Below are positions 8,948-18,156 of a DNA stretch of 64,000 nucleotides, one piece after another. The notes beneath the pieces were generated by a model. That model saw nothing but the letters and a program-made list of their open reading frames with translations, had not been told where the DNA came from and made no database searches. The position numbers were made by a program, and so were the translations under genes. The DNA comes from Arthrobacter pascens (lineage in GTDB: Bacteria > Actinomycetota > Actinomycetes > Actinomycetales > Micrococcaceae), in contig NZ_JAUSWY010000001.1 of NCBI RefSeq assembly GCF_030815585.1, positions 3,472,001 through 3,536,000 of the forward strand, given 5' to 3'. Each line of letters begins with the position of its first letter. Positions within the stretch are counted from its first letter, which is position 1.

Positions 8948-9081
8948 TATTTTGCTACCGCCGGGCCTCATATGGGCAAACAAGGAGAATCCCGAGCGGT
9001 CCACGTTGATAGATGAGCCAAGAAGAGCCGTCGGATGGCCTATTGGCGCCCGCTGCCGGGACAGCACACCGAGCAGCCAGC

Positions 9082-9112
9082 GACGGCGGCACCCAGGCCG
9101 GGTGCCGCCGTC
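9082..9112. terminator. Hairpin terminator after the Old Yellow Enzyme gene
   Basis: A perfect 13-bp stem (GACGGCGGCACCC and its complement) encloses a 5-base loop. It sits 16 bases beyond the stop of the minus-strand oxidoreductase gene at 9128. There is no strong U tract, as is common in this group. Confidence 0.75.
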
Positions 9113-9127
9113 GTCATTACTGAACCT

Positions 9128-10198
9128 TTAGCCTGCGTAGGCGGGATAGTCCGTGTAACCTTTCGCGCCTTCGCCATAGAAAGTGGACGGGTCAGGCTCA
9201 TTCAGCGGGAGGCTTTCCTTCCAACGGCGGGCCAGGTCCGGGTTGGCGATGGCGGGGCGGCCCACCACGACTGCGTCGGCGTACCCGTCGGCAACCAGCG
9301 CGACAGCTTCATCGCGCGTGGTGACAAAACCGAAGCCGGTGTTCACCAGGAATGTCCCGTTAAAGCGGGCACGGAGATCCTGGACCAGCTCACCGGCAGG
9401 TTCGTGGTGAAGGATGCTCAAGTAGGCAAGATTCAGGGGTGCAATGCTGTCTACGAGGACTTCGTAAGTTGCCCGGATGTCTGCGGCGTCGGTTTCGGAA
9501 ATGCCCTGGACATTGTGCTCCGGCGAAATGCGGATGCCCACCCGGTTGGCCCCAAGCGCAGCCACTACCGCGTTGACCGTCTCGATGACAAAGCGGGCCC
9601 GATTTTCCGGCGACCCGCCATAGCTGTCCGTGCGGACGTTGGCGTTCGGGGCCAGGAACTCGTGCAGGAGGTAACCGTTGGCCGAGTGCAGTTCCACGCC
9701 GTCGAACCCGGCTTCAATCGCGTTGAGCGATGCGCTGACAATCTCCTGAATCACCACGGGCAGCTCATCAGTGGCGAGCGCGTGCGGCACGGGGTACTGC
9801 TGCTTTCCTGTCGCGGTGCGGACTTCCCCTTCGATGGCTATGGCACTGGGGCCCACAATGCGGTGGCCGCCGGTGATGTCCTGGTGCGAGACCCTCCCGC
9901 CGTGCATGACCTGGGCGAACATCCGGCCGCCCTCGGCGTGAACAGCGTCGGTGACATTCTTCCAGCCGGCGATCTGCTCTTCCGTGACCAGTCCGGGCTG
10001 GCCTGGGTAAGACCGGCCGGCAGGGCTCGGGTAGGCGCCTTCACTGACAATAAGTCCCAGCGAGGCGCGCTGACGGTAGTGTTCGACGACTAGGGGCCCG
10101 GGCACGCCGTCCTCACCGGCGCGGACGCGGGTCAGGGGCGCCATCACCAGGCGGTTGGGCAGTTCGAGCTCGCCAAGGGTCAACGGGGAAAACAGCAT
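9128..10198 (-). CDS. Old Yellow Enzyme family alkene reductase (NADH:flavin oxidoreductase)
   Basis: A 356-residue FMN-dependent TIM-barrel ene-reductase of the NemA/PETN-reductase group. It probably reduces activated C=C bonds or nitro compounds with NAD(P)H. Visible family marks are the N-terminal LPNRLVMAPLTR, MHGGRVSH, and HSANGYLLHEFLAP with the substrate-binding His and Asn, followed by RTDSYGGSPENRARF. The phosphate-binding end is TGFGFVTTRDEA and VVVGRPAIANPDL. Length and frame are normal. The gene is monocistronic, with a hairpin after its stop. The physiological substrate is unknown. Confidence 0.93.
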   Translation of the reverse strand: MLFSPLTLGELELPNRLVMAPLTRVRAGEDGVPGPLVVEHYRQRASLGLIVSEGAYPSPAGRSYPGQPGLVTEEQIAGWKNVTDAVHAEGGRMFAQVMHGGRVSHQDITGGHRIVGPSAIAIEGEVRTATGKQQYPVPHALATDELPVVIQEIVSASLNAIEAGFDGVELHSANGYLLHEFLAPNANVRTDSYGGSPENRARFVIETVNAVVAALGANRVGIRISPEHNVQGISETDAADIRATYEVLVDSIAPLNLAYLSILHHEPAGELVQDLRARFNGTFLVNTGFGFVTTRDEAVALVADGYADAVVVGRPAIANPDLARRWKESLPLNEPDPSTFYGEGAKGYTDYPAYAG

Positions 10199-10332
10199 GC
10201 GCAGTTCCTTTCAAGATGAATTGGTTCTGCTGTGCCCAACTGCCCGGCGTCTGCAACTATTCCGGAAGAGACGGGGATCACCGATGGGCTGCTGCTCTTC
10301 CCTCGATTCCTGCTGCTTAGGACCTCTACTGG

Positions 10333-11304
10333 TTAGGGAGCCGGAGCGACGCCTGGGCAGCCTTGTCCACGCGGGTTTCTATTGCAGTCGTCAGCGTAGT
10401 TCCGGGTGATGGACCGCCACACGCTGATGGTCTGGGGCGCTGTGACTACCGTGGCCCTGCCTACTATCGGCTGCCACGGCCCATCTTCTACTGAATACTC
10501 GCCGCGATAAAACGTAGAGAGGGTCACGGAGACGTCACCAGTCGACCTGTAAATATGGCTGGTTCTCGTCTTCTCCCCCCATCGTTCTGGTGGGAGGGAA
10601 GATCCAGATAGCGTCGACGGCCCCAATCCATTTCCGTCGCCGTAGTCCCATTGATACTCCACTGGAATGGCCTTGACACGAACGGATCGGCCAACGACCG
10701 TCAGCTGCAGGATCTGCTCCGTCGCGACAGCAAATACATTGGTTTGAGCGCCAACGAGTGTATGGGGGGAGGGTTGGACTGTGGAAGAGCCTGCCGAAAT
10801 CGGAAGTTCTTGGAACTGAGCCAAGGAAACAACAGGGTCTTGGGGAGCAATGACTTCCCCAGGATTTTCTCCAGGATAGACACATCTGGCATTACCCAAC
10901 TGCTGCTTCAGATTTAGATTGTCTCTGGGAGCGCGAACAGGGCGAAGAAATTGTCCATCAGGCTCTCTCTGGCAACTCCTCGTTGCAACCAAAGCGCACT
11001 CCTGCTCGACTTGAACGTCCGCGCTGCATTCTGGCTCCCACCAGTACTCAAAGCCGTCATCTGCCACTGGTTCGATCGGCTGTTGTTCCTGAGGACTAGG
11101 AATATTGTCCCCACCGCAGACACCTGACGCCGAACCGCCACTCCCGGTGAGACCACCGTCCACATGACAATTGGTCCCTTGTAAGCTGTCTGCGTAACCC
11201 ACAGCGGTGAATGCAACCAGGTTTAGAACAATGGCCAATATGGCGCCGATGGAGCAATGAAGGACTGGTCTTGTGGAAGCATGAGAATTTCCCTTAGGAC
11301 TCAT
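10333..11304 (-). CDS. Secreted PKD-domain protein
   Basis: A 323-residue exported protein. Residues 15-38 form a hydrophobic signal or anchor segment (IGAILAIVLNLVAFTAVGYA). A Cys-containing linker follows. The C-terminal half holds a PKD-like fold with VEYQWDYGDGNG and the SHIYRSTGDVSVTLSTF strand pair. The start ATG overlaps the stop of the upstream DUF6318 gene by four bases (ATGA), so the two are translationally coupled. Codon use is less GC-rich than in neighbours. The pair is known in Micrococcaceae, but its role is not established. Confidence 0.75.
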   Translation of the reverse strand: MSPKGNSHASTRPVLHCSIGAILAIVLNLVAFTAVGYADSLQGTNCHVDGGLTGSGGSASGVCGGDNIPSPQEQQPIEPVADDGFEYWWEPECSADVQVEQECALVATRSCQREPDGQFLRPVRAPRDNLNLKQQLGNARCVYPGENPGEVIAPQDPVVSLAQFQELPISAGSSTVQPSPHTLVGAQTNVFAVATEQILQLTVVGRSVRVKAIPVEYQWDYGDGNGLGPSTLSGSSLPPERWGEKTRTSHIYRSTGDVSVTLSTFYRGEYSVEDGPWQPIVGRATVVTAPQTISVWRSITRNYADDCNRNPRGQGCPGVAPAP

Positions 11305-11966
11305 TGAAGCCCTTTAGGTGGTGAGAAGTCCTCAACCTGCCAAGCCCCGCTCAGGAATTTCGCAGTGAGCTGCATAGGCGCGTCTTCGGTTGGCGCAGGA
11401 ATATCTTTACGGAGAATCCCGGGGCCTGAGTAGTAGGCAGTTCTGCCCTGTTTGATAGACAGGTTCACGAAAAAAGATCCAGTCGACGACGGAAGAAAGC
11501 TCGTTGTGACAGCCGTTGCCTCAAGGTCTCCTCCCACCACCCACCCGCCGTCAGAGTATGCATTTTCGATATCGCCAATGGGCCCCGAGCAGGTCGAGCA
11601 AGTCGGCGAGCTAATGCCTTCCAACTTAGAAACCTCCCCTGTCGAATATGCATACTCAAGGAGTTCCACGTAATACCTCGAAAATGACTGAAGGCCGTCC
11701 TTTGTGTTGCTACTTGCGTCCTCGGGCAATTTCGGCGCAATCAAGTTGAGCGCCCTACTCGTTTCGGTAGCAGGCGTGGGCGTAGGCGTCGGGCTCGGCG
11801 TCGCAGACTCCGTGGCAGATGGAGACGTAGTGTCCGGACCGCTGGGAGTGCCCCCTGAATTGCATCCGGCGAGCATCAGGGCAGCCGCGGCCACAACAGC
11901 AACAAGAAACGTGCGCACGCGCCGGGACGCAGGAAAACGGGACGTAAGGAACTTGTGCGATGTCAT
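11301..11966 (-). CDS. DUF6318-type lipoprotein
   Basis: A 221-residue exported lipoprotein. A basic start is followed by a hydrophobic stretch ending in the lipobox LAGC (Cys about residue 35), then a Ser/Thr/Pro-rich linker (SPTPTPTPATET). The folded part starts near residue 70 and contains a CSTC pair (SSPTCSTCSGPIG), which may form a disulfide. It is the first gene of a two-gene unit with the PKD protein. The gene upstream is a permease on the same strand, ending nearly 200 bases away with a terminator between them. Function unknown. Confidence 0.75.
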   Translation of the reverse strand: MTSHKFLTSRFPASRRVRTFLVAVVAAAALMLAGCNSGGTPSGPDTTSPSATESATPSPTPTPTPATETSRALNLIAPKLPEDASSNTKDGLQSFSRYYVELLEYAYSTGEVSKLEGISSPTCSTCSGPIGDIENAYSDGGWVVGGDLEATAVTTSFLPSSTGSFFVNLSIKQGRTAYYSGPGILRKDIPAPTEDAPMQLTAKFLSGAWQVEDFSPPKGLQ

Positions 11967-12113
11967 GGGCAGCTAATCCCCCGATAGTTTTCAAGACGCC
12001 TGGCTCCGAACAATGACTTAAGGGTAGCCCAGGTCACATTTCAGCGATCAAAGTTATCCACAGGCACCCGCCATTGGTTCTACCACCGTCACGCACCAAT
12101 AAAAAGTCAAAAC

Positions 12114-12143
12114 GGAGGCCGGCACATAAATGCACCGGCCTCC
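12114..12143 (-). terminator. Rho-independent terminator after the NCS1 permease gene
   Basis: GGAGGCCGG at 12114-12122 pairs with CCGGCCTCC at 12135-12143. On the minus strand the stem is followed by GTTTTGACTTTTT. It lies 21 bases past the permease stop, a textbook intrinsic terminator. Confidence 0.85.
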
Positions 12144-12163
12144 CGACCAAACAAAGAGAAAAG

Positions 12164-13891
12164 CTACTTCTGCGCCGGCAGCACCAACTGCCCGGTCTTG
12201 TCCGTCGAAAGGGCGAGCGACGAGACGTACTGCGCTTCGCCGTCGGGCCCGTCCTGGGCCGAGCGGATCATGTCCGGACGTTCGAACTCCAGCCCGGTGA
12301 CGTGGCAAAGCAGCTTCTGGTCGCTGGGGTTCCCGTCGGCGTCGAACATTGGCAGGTCAATGCCGTCATCAGTGCGCCGCAGGTAGTACTGTCCCTGCGT
12401 TGCCAGTGCCAGGACCGGCGGCAGGACCAACGCCAGCCCGACGGCGAAGATCGGCGAGTACGGCTGGATTGCGGCACCGAAGGCCCCGAAGAACACCGCT
12501 ATGGAGATCCCCGCGGATACCAGCATGGACACAAATCCCACCGGATTCACCGCGTACAGCATGCCGCGGCGGAACTCCGGAACCTTGGGCGAGATCTTGA
12601 GCAGGTACTTATTGATGGCAATGTCGGACGCCACGGTGACCACCCAGGCCATGGCACAGTTCGCGTAGAAGCCCAGGATGGTGTTCAGGAAATCGAACAT
12701 GTTGGCCTCCATCAGGATCAGCGCGATCACCAGGTTCACCACCACAAACACCATCCGCCCCGGGTAGGTCTTCGTGACGCGCGTGAAGCTGTTGGTCCAC
12801 GCCAGGGAGCCGGAGTAGGCGTTGGTGACGTTGATCTTGATCTGGGAAATGACCACCAGCACCACTGCCAGGCTCATCGCCAGCCACGCCGGCATCATCT
12901 CCTGGTACACCCCTAGGAACTGGTGGACCGGCTCGTTCGCGTGAACGGATGCGGCCGGATCCAGGGTGGCGATCAGGTAGATGGCAATGAACATGCCCAC
13001 GATCTGCTTGATCGCCCCGAAAATCACCCAGCCAGGCCCGGCCAGGATCACGGCACGCCACCAGGCGCCCTTGTTCTCAGCAGTCTTCGGAGGCATGAAC
13101 CGCAGGTAGTCGATCTGCTCGGCGATCTGCGCCATGAGCGAGAGGCAAACGCCGGCAGCAAGCATCACCGAGGCAAGGTTGGGGCCGCCGGAACCGGACC
13201 CACCCGTGTAGGCAAAGAAGCCGTCGATGCTCTCCGGATGGGAAACCAGCAGGTAGCCCACCGGCACCACCATCAGGAGCAGCCACAGCGGAGTGGTCCA
13301 GACTTGCAGCTTGGCCAGCGTGTTCATCCCGTAGATCACGAGCGGAATGATGATCACCGTGGACGCCGCATACCCGAGCCACTGAGGAATACCAAGGCCC
13401 AACTCCAGGCCCTGGGCCATGATGGAGCCTTCCAGGGCAAAAAAGATGAACGTGAACGTCGCGAAGATGACGTTCGTGACCACGGATCCGTAGTAGCCAA
13501 ACCCGGAACCTCGGGTGATCAGGTCCAGGTCAATGTTGTACCGCGCGGCGTAATAAGCAAGCGGAAAGCCTGTGGCAAAGATGATGACAGCCGCCACCAA
13601 GATGCCGAAGATGGCATTCATGGTGCCGTACGCAATGCCGATGTTCGCCCCGATGGAAAAGTCGGCCAGGTAGGCAATGCCGCCCAACGCACTGGTGGCC
13701 ACCACCCCGGCGCTCCATTTCCGGTACGAGCGCGGCGCAAACCGGAGCGTGTAATCCTCCAGGCTCTCCTTGGTGGCGCTCAGTGCCGCGGCGTTGCCCG
13801 CCGTCGTGATTTCAGCCGGACCGCTGACGACGCCGGCACTGCCTGCCGCCGTCGGCTCCAATAGCTGGGTACTCTCCAGGTCGTTACTCAT
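12164..13891 (-). CDS. NCS1-family purine/cytosine-type permease
   Basis: A 575-residue inner-membrane symporter with about twelve hydrophobic segments between residues 60 and 490. NCS1 features include the N-terminal YTLRFAPRSYRKWS region and the loop with QIDYLRFMPP. ITRGSGFGYYGS and NVTNAYSGSLAWTNSF correspond to substrate-binding helices. It likely imports a nucleobase or related heterocycle with a cation. A hydrophilic C-terminal tail of about 80 residues, after the last helix, is longer than in the best-known members and contains LCHVTGLEFERPDM. It is monocistronic. An imperfect inverted repeat, GCTGGTT/AACCAGC, at 13935-13968 lies in the upstream region. The substrate cannot be assigned. 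Confidence 0.85.
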   Translation of the reverse strand: MSNDLESTQLLEPTAAGSAGVVSGPAEITTAGNAAALSATKESLEDYTLRFAPRSYRKWSAGVVATSALGGIAYLADFSIGANIGIAYGTMNAIFGILVAAVIIFATGFPLAYYAARYNIDLDLITRGSGFGYYGSVVTNVIFATFTFIFFALEGSIMAQGLELGLGIPQWLGYAASTVIIIPLVIYGMNTLAKLQVWTTPLWLLLMVVPVGYLLVSHPESIDGFFAYTGGSGSGGPNLASVMLAAGVCLSLMAQIAEQIDYLRFMPPKTAENKGAWWRAVILAGPGWVIFGAIKQIVGMFIAIYLIATLDPAASVHANEPVHQFLGVYQEMMPAWLAMSLAVVLVVISQIKINVTNAYSGSLAWTNSFTRVTKTYPGRMVFVVVNLVIALILMEANMFDFLNTILGFYANCAMAWVVTVASDIAINKYLLKISPKVPEFRRGMLYAVNPVGFVSMLVSAGISIAVFFGAFGAAIQPYSPIFAVGLALVLPPVLALATQGQYYLRRTDDGIDLPMFDADGNPSDQKLLCHVTGLEFERPDMIRSAQDGPDGEAQYVSSLALSTDKTGQLVLPAQK

Positions 13892-14111
13892 TCGGCGGGT
13901 CGCTTTCGTCGATGGGACGTGATTGTTGGAACGCGCTGGTTGGACGTCTCCTTGCGACGCTAACCAGCAGGGACGACAAACTGGTCACGGCGTTGTTTCA
14001 GCCGGGTTAAGTGTTGACAAGACTGTGAAGCGACGGTGCGTCACCACGGCCTGACGGTGCGGATATCGGATGCCTCTGGTCTTTTTCTACGGAACGTAGA
14101 AGAATAGGGCC

Positions 14112-14546
14112 ATGATGTTCAATCACGCAGATGGAAACCCGGTCCTGGAACTCGACGACGAGCAGTCCTGGAAGCTCCTGGAGAGCACCCGGCACGGCCG
14201 CTTGGTGGTGTCCGTTGCGGGCGAGCCTGACATTTTCCCAGTCAACTACCTGACCTCGGACCGGAAGATCTATCTCCGGACGGCGCCGGGCAACAAGCTG
14301 GCGCAGCTGACAATCAACGCCACCGTGCTTTTTGAAACGGACGGCATCCTGTCCGACGAAGCGTGGTCTGTGGTGCTCAGGGGAACTGCGCGAGTCCTCA
14401 GCAATTCGGCGGAGATTGCAGCGGCGGAGGAACTGGGGCTTAAGTCATGGGTTCCAACGCTAAAGGACTTCTACGTGGAGATCGATCCCGCGTCCGTCAG
14501 CGGCCGCCATTTCCAGCTCGGAGAACAGCCGGAGCGCGACATCTAG
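14112..14546 (+). CDS. Pyridoxamine 5'-phosphate oxidase-fold protein
   Basis: A 144-residue split-barrel flavin- or F420-binding type protein. The segment LLESTRHGRLVVSVAGEPDIFPVNYL and YLRTAPGNKLAQL (given here in parts) matches the short PNPOx-like family common in actinobacteria. The motif AWSVVLRGTARVLS follows. The start is the first of two ATG codons. The gene is followed 20 bases later by a Vsr-type nuclease on the same strand. Which cofactor and substrate it uses cannot be told. Confidence 0.8.
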   Translation: MMFNHADGNPVLELDDEQSWKLLESTRHGRLVVSVAGEPDIFPVNYLTSDRKIYLRTAPGNKLAQLTINATVLFETDGILSDEAWSVVLRGTARVLSNSAEIAAAEELGLKSWVPTLKDFYVEIDPASVSGRHFQLGEQPERDI

Positions 14547-14566
14547 GACCTCCCTAGACTGGAAGC

Positions 14567-15010
14567 ATGGCGGACAGGCTGACTCCGGAGCAGCGCAGCT
14601 GGAACATGTCCAGGATCAGGGGCAAAAACACCAAGCCGGAATTGCTGGTGCGCCAACTCCTCCACGCCAAGGGCTACCGGTACCGCTTGCACGGGCAGGC
14701 AGGCAAAAGCCGCCTCCCGGGCAATCCGGACCTGGTATTCGCGGGCCGCCGCAAGGTCATCTTCGTCAACGGGTGCTTCTGGCATTTCCACGACTGCCGC
14801 GTGGGACAGCACTCCCCCAAGGCCAATGCCTTGTTCTGGGAAACCAAGCGCACGCGGACCAGAAACCGCGACGCAGATCAGCGCCGTCAGCTCGAAGACG
14901 CCGGCTGGAAGGTGCTAACCGTGTGGGAGTGCGAGCTGAAGGACGGCTCGGCCCTGGAGAACCAGCTGGTGCAGTTCCTCGGCACTCAGCAGACGCACCG
15001 GGAATATTGA
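14567..15010 (+). CDS. vsr: Very short patch repair (Vsr) endonuclease
   Basis: A 147-residue PD-(D/E)XK-like nuclease that nicks DNA at T:G mismatches created by deamination of 5-methylcytosine. The family motif MSRIRGKNTKPELLVRQLL is complete. Asp55 (GNPDLVF) matches the metal-binding Asp of E. coli Vsr. The segment FVNGCFWHFHDC supplies Trp72, His73 and the zinc ligands His75 and Cys77, and VWECEL comes near the end. Asn68 stands where E. coli Vsr has His64. Vsr usually sits beside a C5-cytosine methyltransferase, but none is present within the window. A methyl-DNA-cutting McrBC system lies 3 kb downstream. Confidence 0.9.
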   Translation: MADRLTPEQRSWNMSRIRGKNTKPELLVRQLLHAKGYRYRLHGQAGKSRLPGNPDLVFAGRRKVIFVNGCFWHFHDCRVGQHSPKANALFWETKRTRTRNRDADQRRQLEDAGWKVLTVWECELKDGSALENQLVQFLGTQQTHREY

Positions 15011-15187
15011 GCCAATCTTTCTCCTTTACGCCCTCCCTTGTTGATCACCCCGTCAGAAGATTGAATCCGGTGGCCCCGCCCAGCGGAGCCACCGATCCGT
15101 AAATCCCGCAGTCTCCCCAAGAAAGCCGCAATCCTCCTCCGCAACCGTTGCCGGGTAAGAGAAGGGACCTAATCTGAAGGAGGACGA

Positions 15188-15655
15188 ATGCCTTACCTCA
15201 CGGCCTCGTTTCCGGGGCGGGTGAGCCCAGCGAAAAGGACCGTCATGACACAGCCTGATGACTCCAGTCGACCGCTGGTGGACCAGTCAGTGCTTGACCG
15301 GCTGCGGGCGGAACTGGACGACGATGAGGGCTACTGCACCGTGTTCGTGGCGAATTTCATCGAGTACCTTCCTCATAGGATCGCCAAGCTGCGGCTCGCC
15401 CTGACAACCGGGGACCTGGACGGTGCGATTGATGCGGTCCTTAGCCTGAAGACCTCCAGCCAGATGGTCGGAGCTGAGCGGCTGGCAGGGCTGGCAATGG
15501 ACCTGGAGGTGGCAATTCGCGACGAGTCACGGCAGGCGGACGCCGCAGTTTCGCTGCCTCACCTGGCTGCCGCATTCCTGAAGCCGATTAACCAATGCAG
15601 CCGGCAGACCCTTCATCGCCTGCAGGCTCAACGTTCCTCTGGGGCCAACCGGTAG
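15188..15655 (+). CDS. HPt-domain-like protein lacking the phosphoacceptor histidine
   Basis: A 155-residue helical protein. The strong AAGGAGG at 15177-15183, 4 bases before ATG 15188, decides the start over a later ATG at 15245. The core, about residues 45-110, follows the HPt pattern with AVLSLKTSSQMVGAERLAGLAMDLE. Where active HPt domains read AH-S-LK-x-SS, this protein has Leu85 (codon CTT). One base change to CAT would restore His. It therefore cannot relay phosphate in the usual way, but might bind a receiver. Its 3' end overlaps the convergent response regulator gene by 28 bases. Confidence 0.7.
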   Translation: MPYLTASFPGRVSPAKRTVMTQPDDSSRPLVDQSVLDRLRAELDDDEGYCTVFVANFIEYLPHRIAKLRLALTTGDLDGAIDAVLSLKTSSQMVGAERLAGLAMDLEVAIRDESRQADAAVSLPHLAAAFLKPINQCSRQTLHRLQAQRSSGANR

Positions 15656-16401
15656 CCAACGCCGCGTACCGTCTGGAGCCACCGCGGACGCTGCGGCGAA
15701 TCCCCGAGCTTTTTCCGCAGGTTCCCCATGTGGACCTCCACAGAACGTTCGTCCGCTTCGCTGATGTAACTTCCGACGTCGTAATCCTCGTCACGGAGCC
15801 GCCGGACCAGGTCCGATTTGGTCCGTACAGTTCGGCCAGCTTCCAGGAGGGCGTACAGGAGTTCAAATTCCGTTCGGGTCAGGTTCAGCTCCTGGCCATC
15901 CACCGCCACCGAACGAGCCGCGTAGCTAAGGTCTAGGCCGTTGTGTCTGAAGTTTCCGCGGCCACTTACGGTTAGTCCCGTGTCTGCTGGCGCGTCGGCC
16001 GCGCCGGGATTTTCTGGCGGTTCCGTGGCTGAACGCGGCCGCCGCATCATGGCAGCCACACGGGCGCGCAACTCCCTGGGACGAAAGGGTTTGGTGAGGT
16101 AATCGTCTGCCCCGGATTCCAGGCCAATCAGCGTATCCAGCTCTTCTGTCCGGGCGGTGAGCATCACGATGTAGGCGTCGGAGAATTCGCGGATCTGGCG
16201 TGAGACTTCAAAACCGTCGATGTCCGGAAGACCCAGATCCAGCGTGATCACGTCAGGATTCAAGGTTTTAGCCGCCAGAACGCCTTCAGCGCCGCTGGAG
16301 GCCACCGTCACCTGAAAGCCCGCCTGGCTCAACACAGTGCGCACCAGTTCCCGGATATCCTGGTCATCCTCGATGACCAGACCCACACGTGCTTCACTCA
16401 T
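15628..16401 (-). CDS. OmpR/PhoB-family response regulator
   Basis: A 257-residue DNA-binding regulator. The receiver domain covers residues 6-120, with acidic pocket EDD (11-13), phosphoacceptor Asp55 (ITLDLGLPD) and the conserved Lys in TKPF. A Pro/Ala linker leads to a winged-helix domain with LTRTEFELLYALLEAG and VEVHMGNLRKKLGD, ending in VRGVGYRL. The ATG at 16401 follows GAGGGGG with good spacing. It is divergent from the sensor kinase starting at 16465, 63 bases away, so both may share one promoter region. Its target genes are unknown. Confidence 0.93.
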   Translation of the reverse strand: MSEARVGLVIEDDQDIRELVRTVLSQAGFQVTVASSGAEGVLAAKTLNPDVITLDLGLPDIDGFEVSRQIREFSDAYIVMLTARTEELDTLIGLESGADDYLTKPFRPRELRARVAAMMRRPRSATEPPENPGAADAPADTGLTVSGRGNFRHNGLDLSYAARSVAVDGQELNLTRTEFELLYALLEAGRTVRTKSDLVRRLRDEDYDVGSYISEADERSVEVHMGNLRKKLGDSPQRPRWLQTVRGVGYRLAPEER

Positions 16402-16464
16402 TGCAGCCCCCTCAGCCAAGTTAACACCGTCAGAAGTATAGCTGGCTGCCGATATCCTGCTGGT

Positions 16465-18156
16465 ATGCGTCTCAACACCGGGCTTACCGGACCCCCACCC
16501 GCGAGTGAGCCCAAAGCGTGGGCTTCAGGACGGCTGAGGTTCTTCCGCCGGCAGTTCCACGAATACCGGCTGACGGACCGGGTTGTCCTGAGCCAGACGC
16601 CGCTCTTCGTGACCGCCCTCTTCACCGCCGCCCTGGTAGCAGCTTTCTTCCCCGGGACCATGGACAACCCGCTGTTTGTAGGGTTCCTCGTCTCCCAGCT
16701 GGCCATTATGGTGCTGTGCTACGTGGTGCCATGGGAGCGCCTGCCGTATACCAGCTTCCTGGTGATCCCGCTGCTGGACTTCGTTTCCATCGCGGCGGGC
16801 AGGGAGGGAGGGCAGGAAAGCCTTACAGGAATCAGCCTGCTGACGGTTTTCCCCGTGATCTGGCTGTGCGCCTCCGGCTACTATCCGCGGGCGTCGCTGT
16901 GGCTTTCTTTTTTTGCGCCCCTAGCCATCATCTGGGTTCCGCTGTTCATCCAGGGGGACGTCTCCGGCCAGACCCTGGCGCGTTCCTTGCTCCTGCCGGT
17001 GATGACGCTGGGGATCGGAGTGTCCGTCAGCGTCCTGACCATGAGCATGATGCGTCAACAGCAGGTCCTGGAGGAAAAGGACGAGCTGCTCCAGGCGAGC
17101 CTGCGGAACAGCATGCGGCACGAGTCGCTGCTGAATACGATCCTGGACACTGTCCACTTGGGCGTCCTTGCCGTCGATGCCGACGGCAACGATATCCTCA
17201 TGAACCGCAAGCAGCGCGCCAACCACAAGCTGGCCACGCCAAAGGATATCGAGGATCCCAACGAGTCCCAGCTGCTGGTCTTCGCAGCGGACCGCACCAC
17301 TCCTGTTCCCATCAAAGAACGCCCGGTGCGCCGTGCGATCCTGGGCGAGACATTCACGGACTACCTGGTCTGGCTGGGGTCAGGCAAGGAACAGCGTGCC
17401 ATCACCACAACGGCCCGGGCAATGAAGGACCCGGATGGCACCTTCTCGGGATCGGTGATTGTTTTCAGTGACGTGACGGACCTGGTGAACGCGTTAGCAG
17501 CCAAGGACGACTTCGTTTCCAACGTATCGCACGAGTTCAGGACGCCCCTGACCTCCATCCTGGGGTATGTCGAAATCCTGCAGGACGACTACCCGGAGGA
17601 GCACCAAAAGCACCCATTGCAGATCATCAGGCGCAATTCGGAGCGGCTCCTCACGTTGGTGTCCGATCTTTTGGCCATCAGGCACGGCCACCTGATTGTG
17701 ACGCCCCACGCCGTGGACGTGGCGGAACTGGTCCGCGCCAGCGTGTCTGCCGCCCAGCCCAAGGCTGCTGCCTCCCACGTGGCGTTGCAGGCTGACGCAC
17801 CCGGGCGGCTGGACGCCCATGTGGACGGCCCCCGCATCTCTCAGGTGCTGGACAACCTGGTCTCCAATGCCATTAAGTACTCGCCGGACGGCGGCAATGT
17901 GGTGGTGTCCCTCGAACAGCAAGACGGCCAGCTGGCCTGCCGCGTCAGTGATACCGGCATGGGAATGAGCAAAGACGATCAGGCTGAAGTGTTCGCCAAA
18001 TTCTTCCGCACCAACAATGTGCGCCGGACGGCCATCCCCGGGGTGGGCCTGGGCCTGCCTATCAGCAAAGCGATTGTGGAAGCGCACGGCGGCACCATTG
18101 AAGTTGAGAGCTCGCTCGGTCACGGCACCACGTTTACGTTCCGGGTACCGGTCTAG
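16465..18156 (+). CDS. Membrane sensor histidine kinase
   Basis: A 563-residue kinase. About six hydrophobic segments occupy residues 45-195. A coiled-coil-like stretch follows (QQQVLEEKDELLQ), then a PAS-like domain at about 210-340 (ILDTVHLGVLAVDADGN). HisKA has His356 in SNVSHEFRTPL, and HATPase_c has NLVSNAIKYSPDGG, DTGMGM and GVGLGLPISKAIVEAHGG. It should phosphorylate the divergent OmpR-type regulator next door. The signal is not apparent, since there is no large extracellular domain. Its stop overlaps the convergent McrC stop in CTAG (18153-18156). Confidence 0.93.
   Translation: MRLNTGLTGPPPASEPKAWASGRLRFFRRQFHEYRLTDRVVLSQTPLFVTALFTAALVAAFFPGTMDNPLFVGFLVSQLAIMVLCYVVPWERLPYTSFLVIPLLDFVSIAAGREGGQESLTGISLLTVFPVIWLCASGYYPRASLWLSFFAPLAIIWVPLFIQGDVSGQTLARSLLLPVMTLGIGVSVSVLTMSMMRQQQVLEEKDELLQASLRNSMRHESLLNTILDTVHLGVLAVDADGNDILMNRKQRANHKLATPKDIEDPNESQLLVFAADRTTPVPIKERPVRRAILGETFTDYLVWLGSGKEQRAITTTARAMKDPDGTFSGSVIVFSDVTDLVNALAAKDDFVSNVSHEFRTPLTSILGYVEILQDDYPEEHQKHPLQIIRRNSERLLTLVSDLLAIRHGHLIVTPHAVDVAELVRASVSAAQPKAAASHVALQADAPGRLDAHVDGPRISQVLDNLVSNAIKYSPDGGNVVVSLEQQDGQLACRVSDTGMGMSKDDQAEVFAKFFRTNNVRRTAIPGVGLGLPISKAIVEAHGGTIEVESSLGHGTTFTFRVPV

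Noticed and set aside
13892..14111. Possible riboswitch or ncRNA upstream of the NCS1 permease
   Set aside because: Only a 7-bp inverted repeat (GCTGGTT/AACCAGC) was found, with no conserved purine or guanidine riboswitch core.
15011..15187. Small RNA or hidden gene between vsr and the HPt-like gene
   Set aside because: No hairpin of note and no frame with coding character were seen. It seems to be leader sequence.
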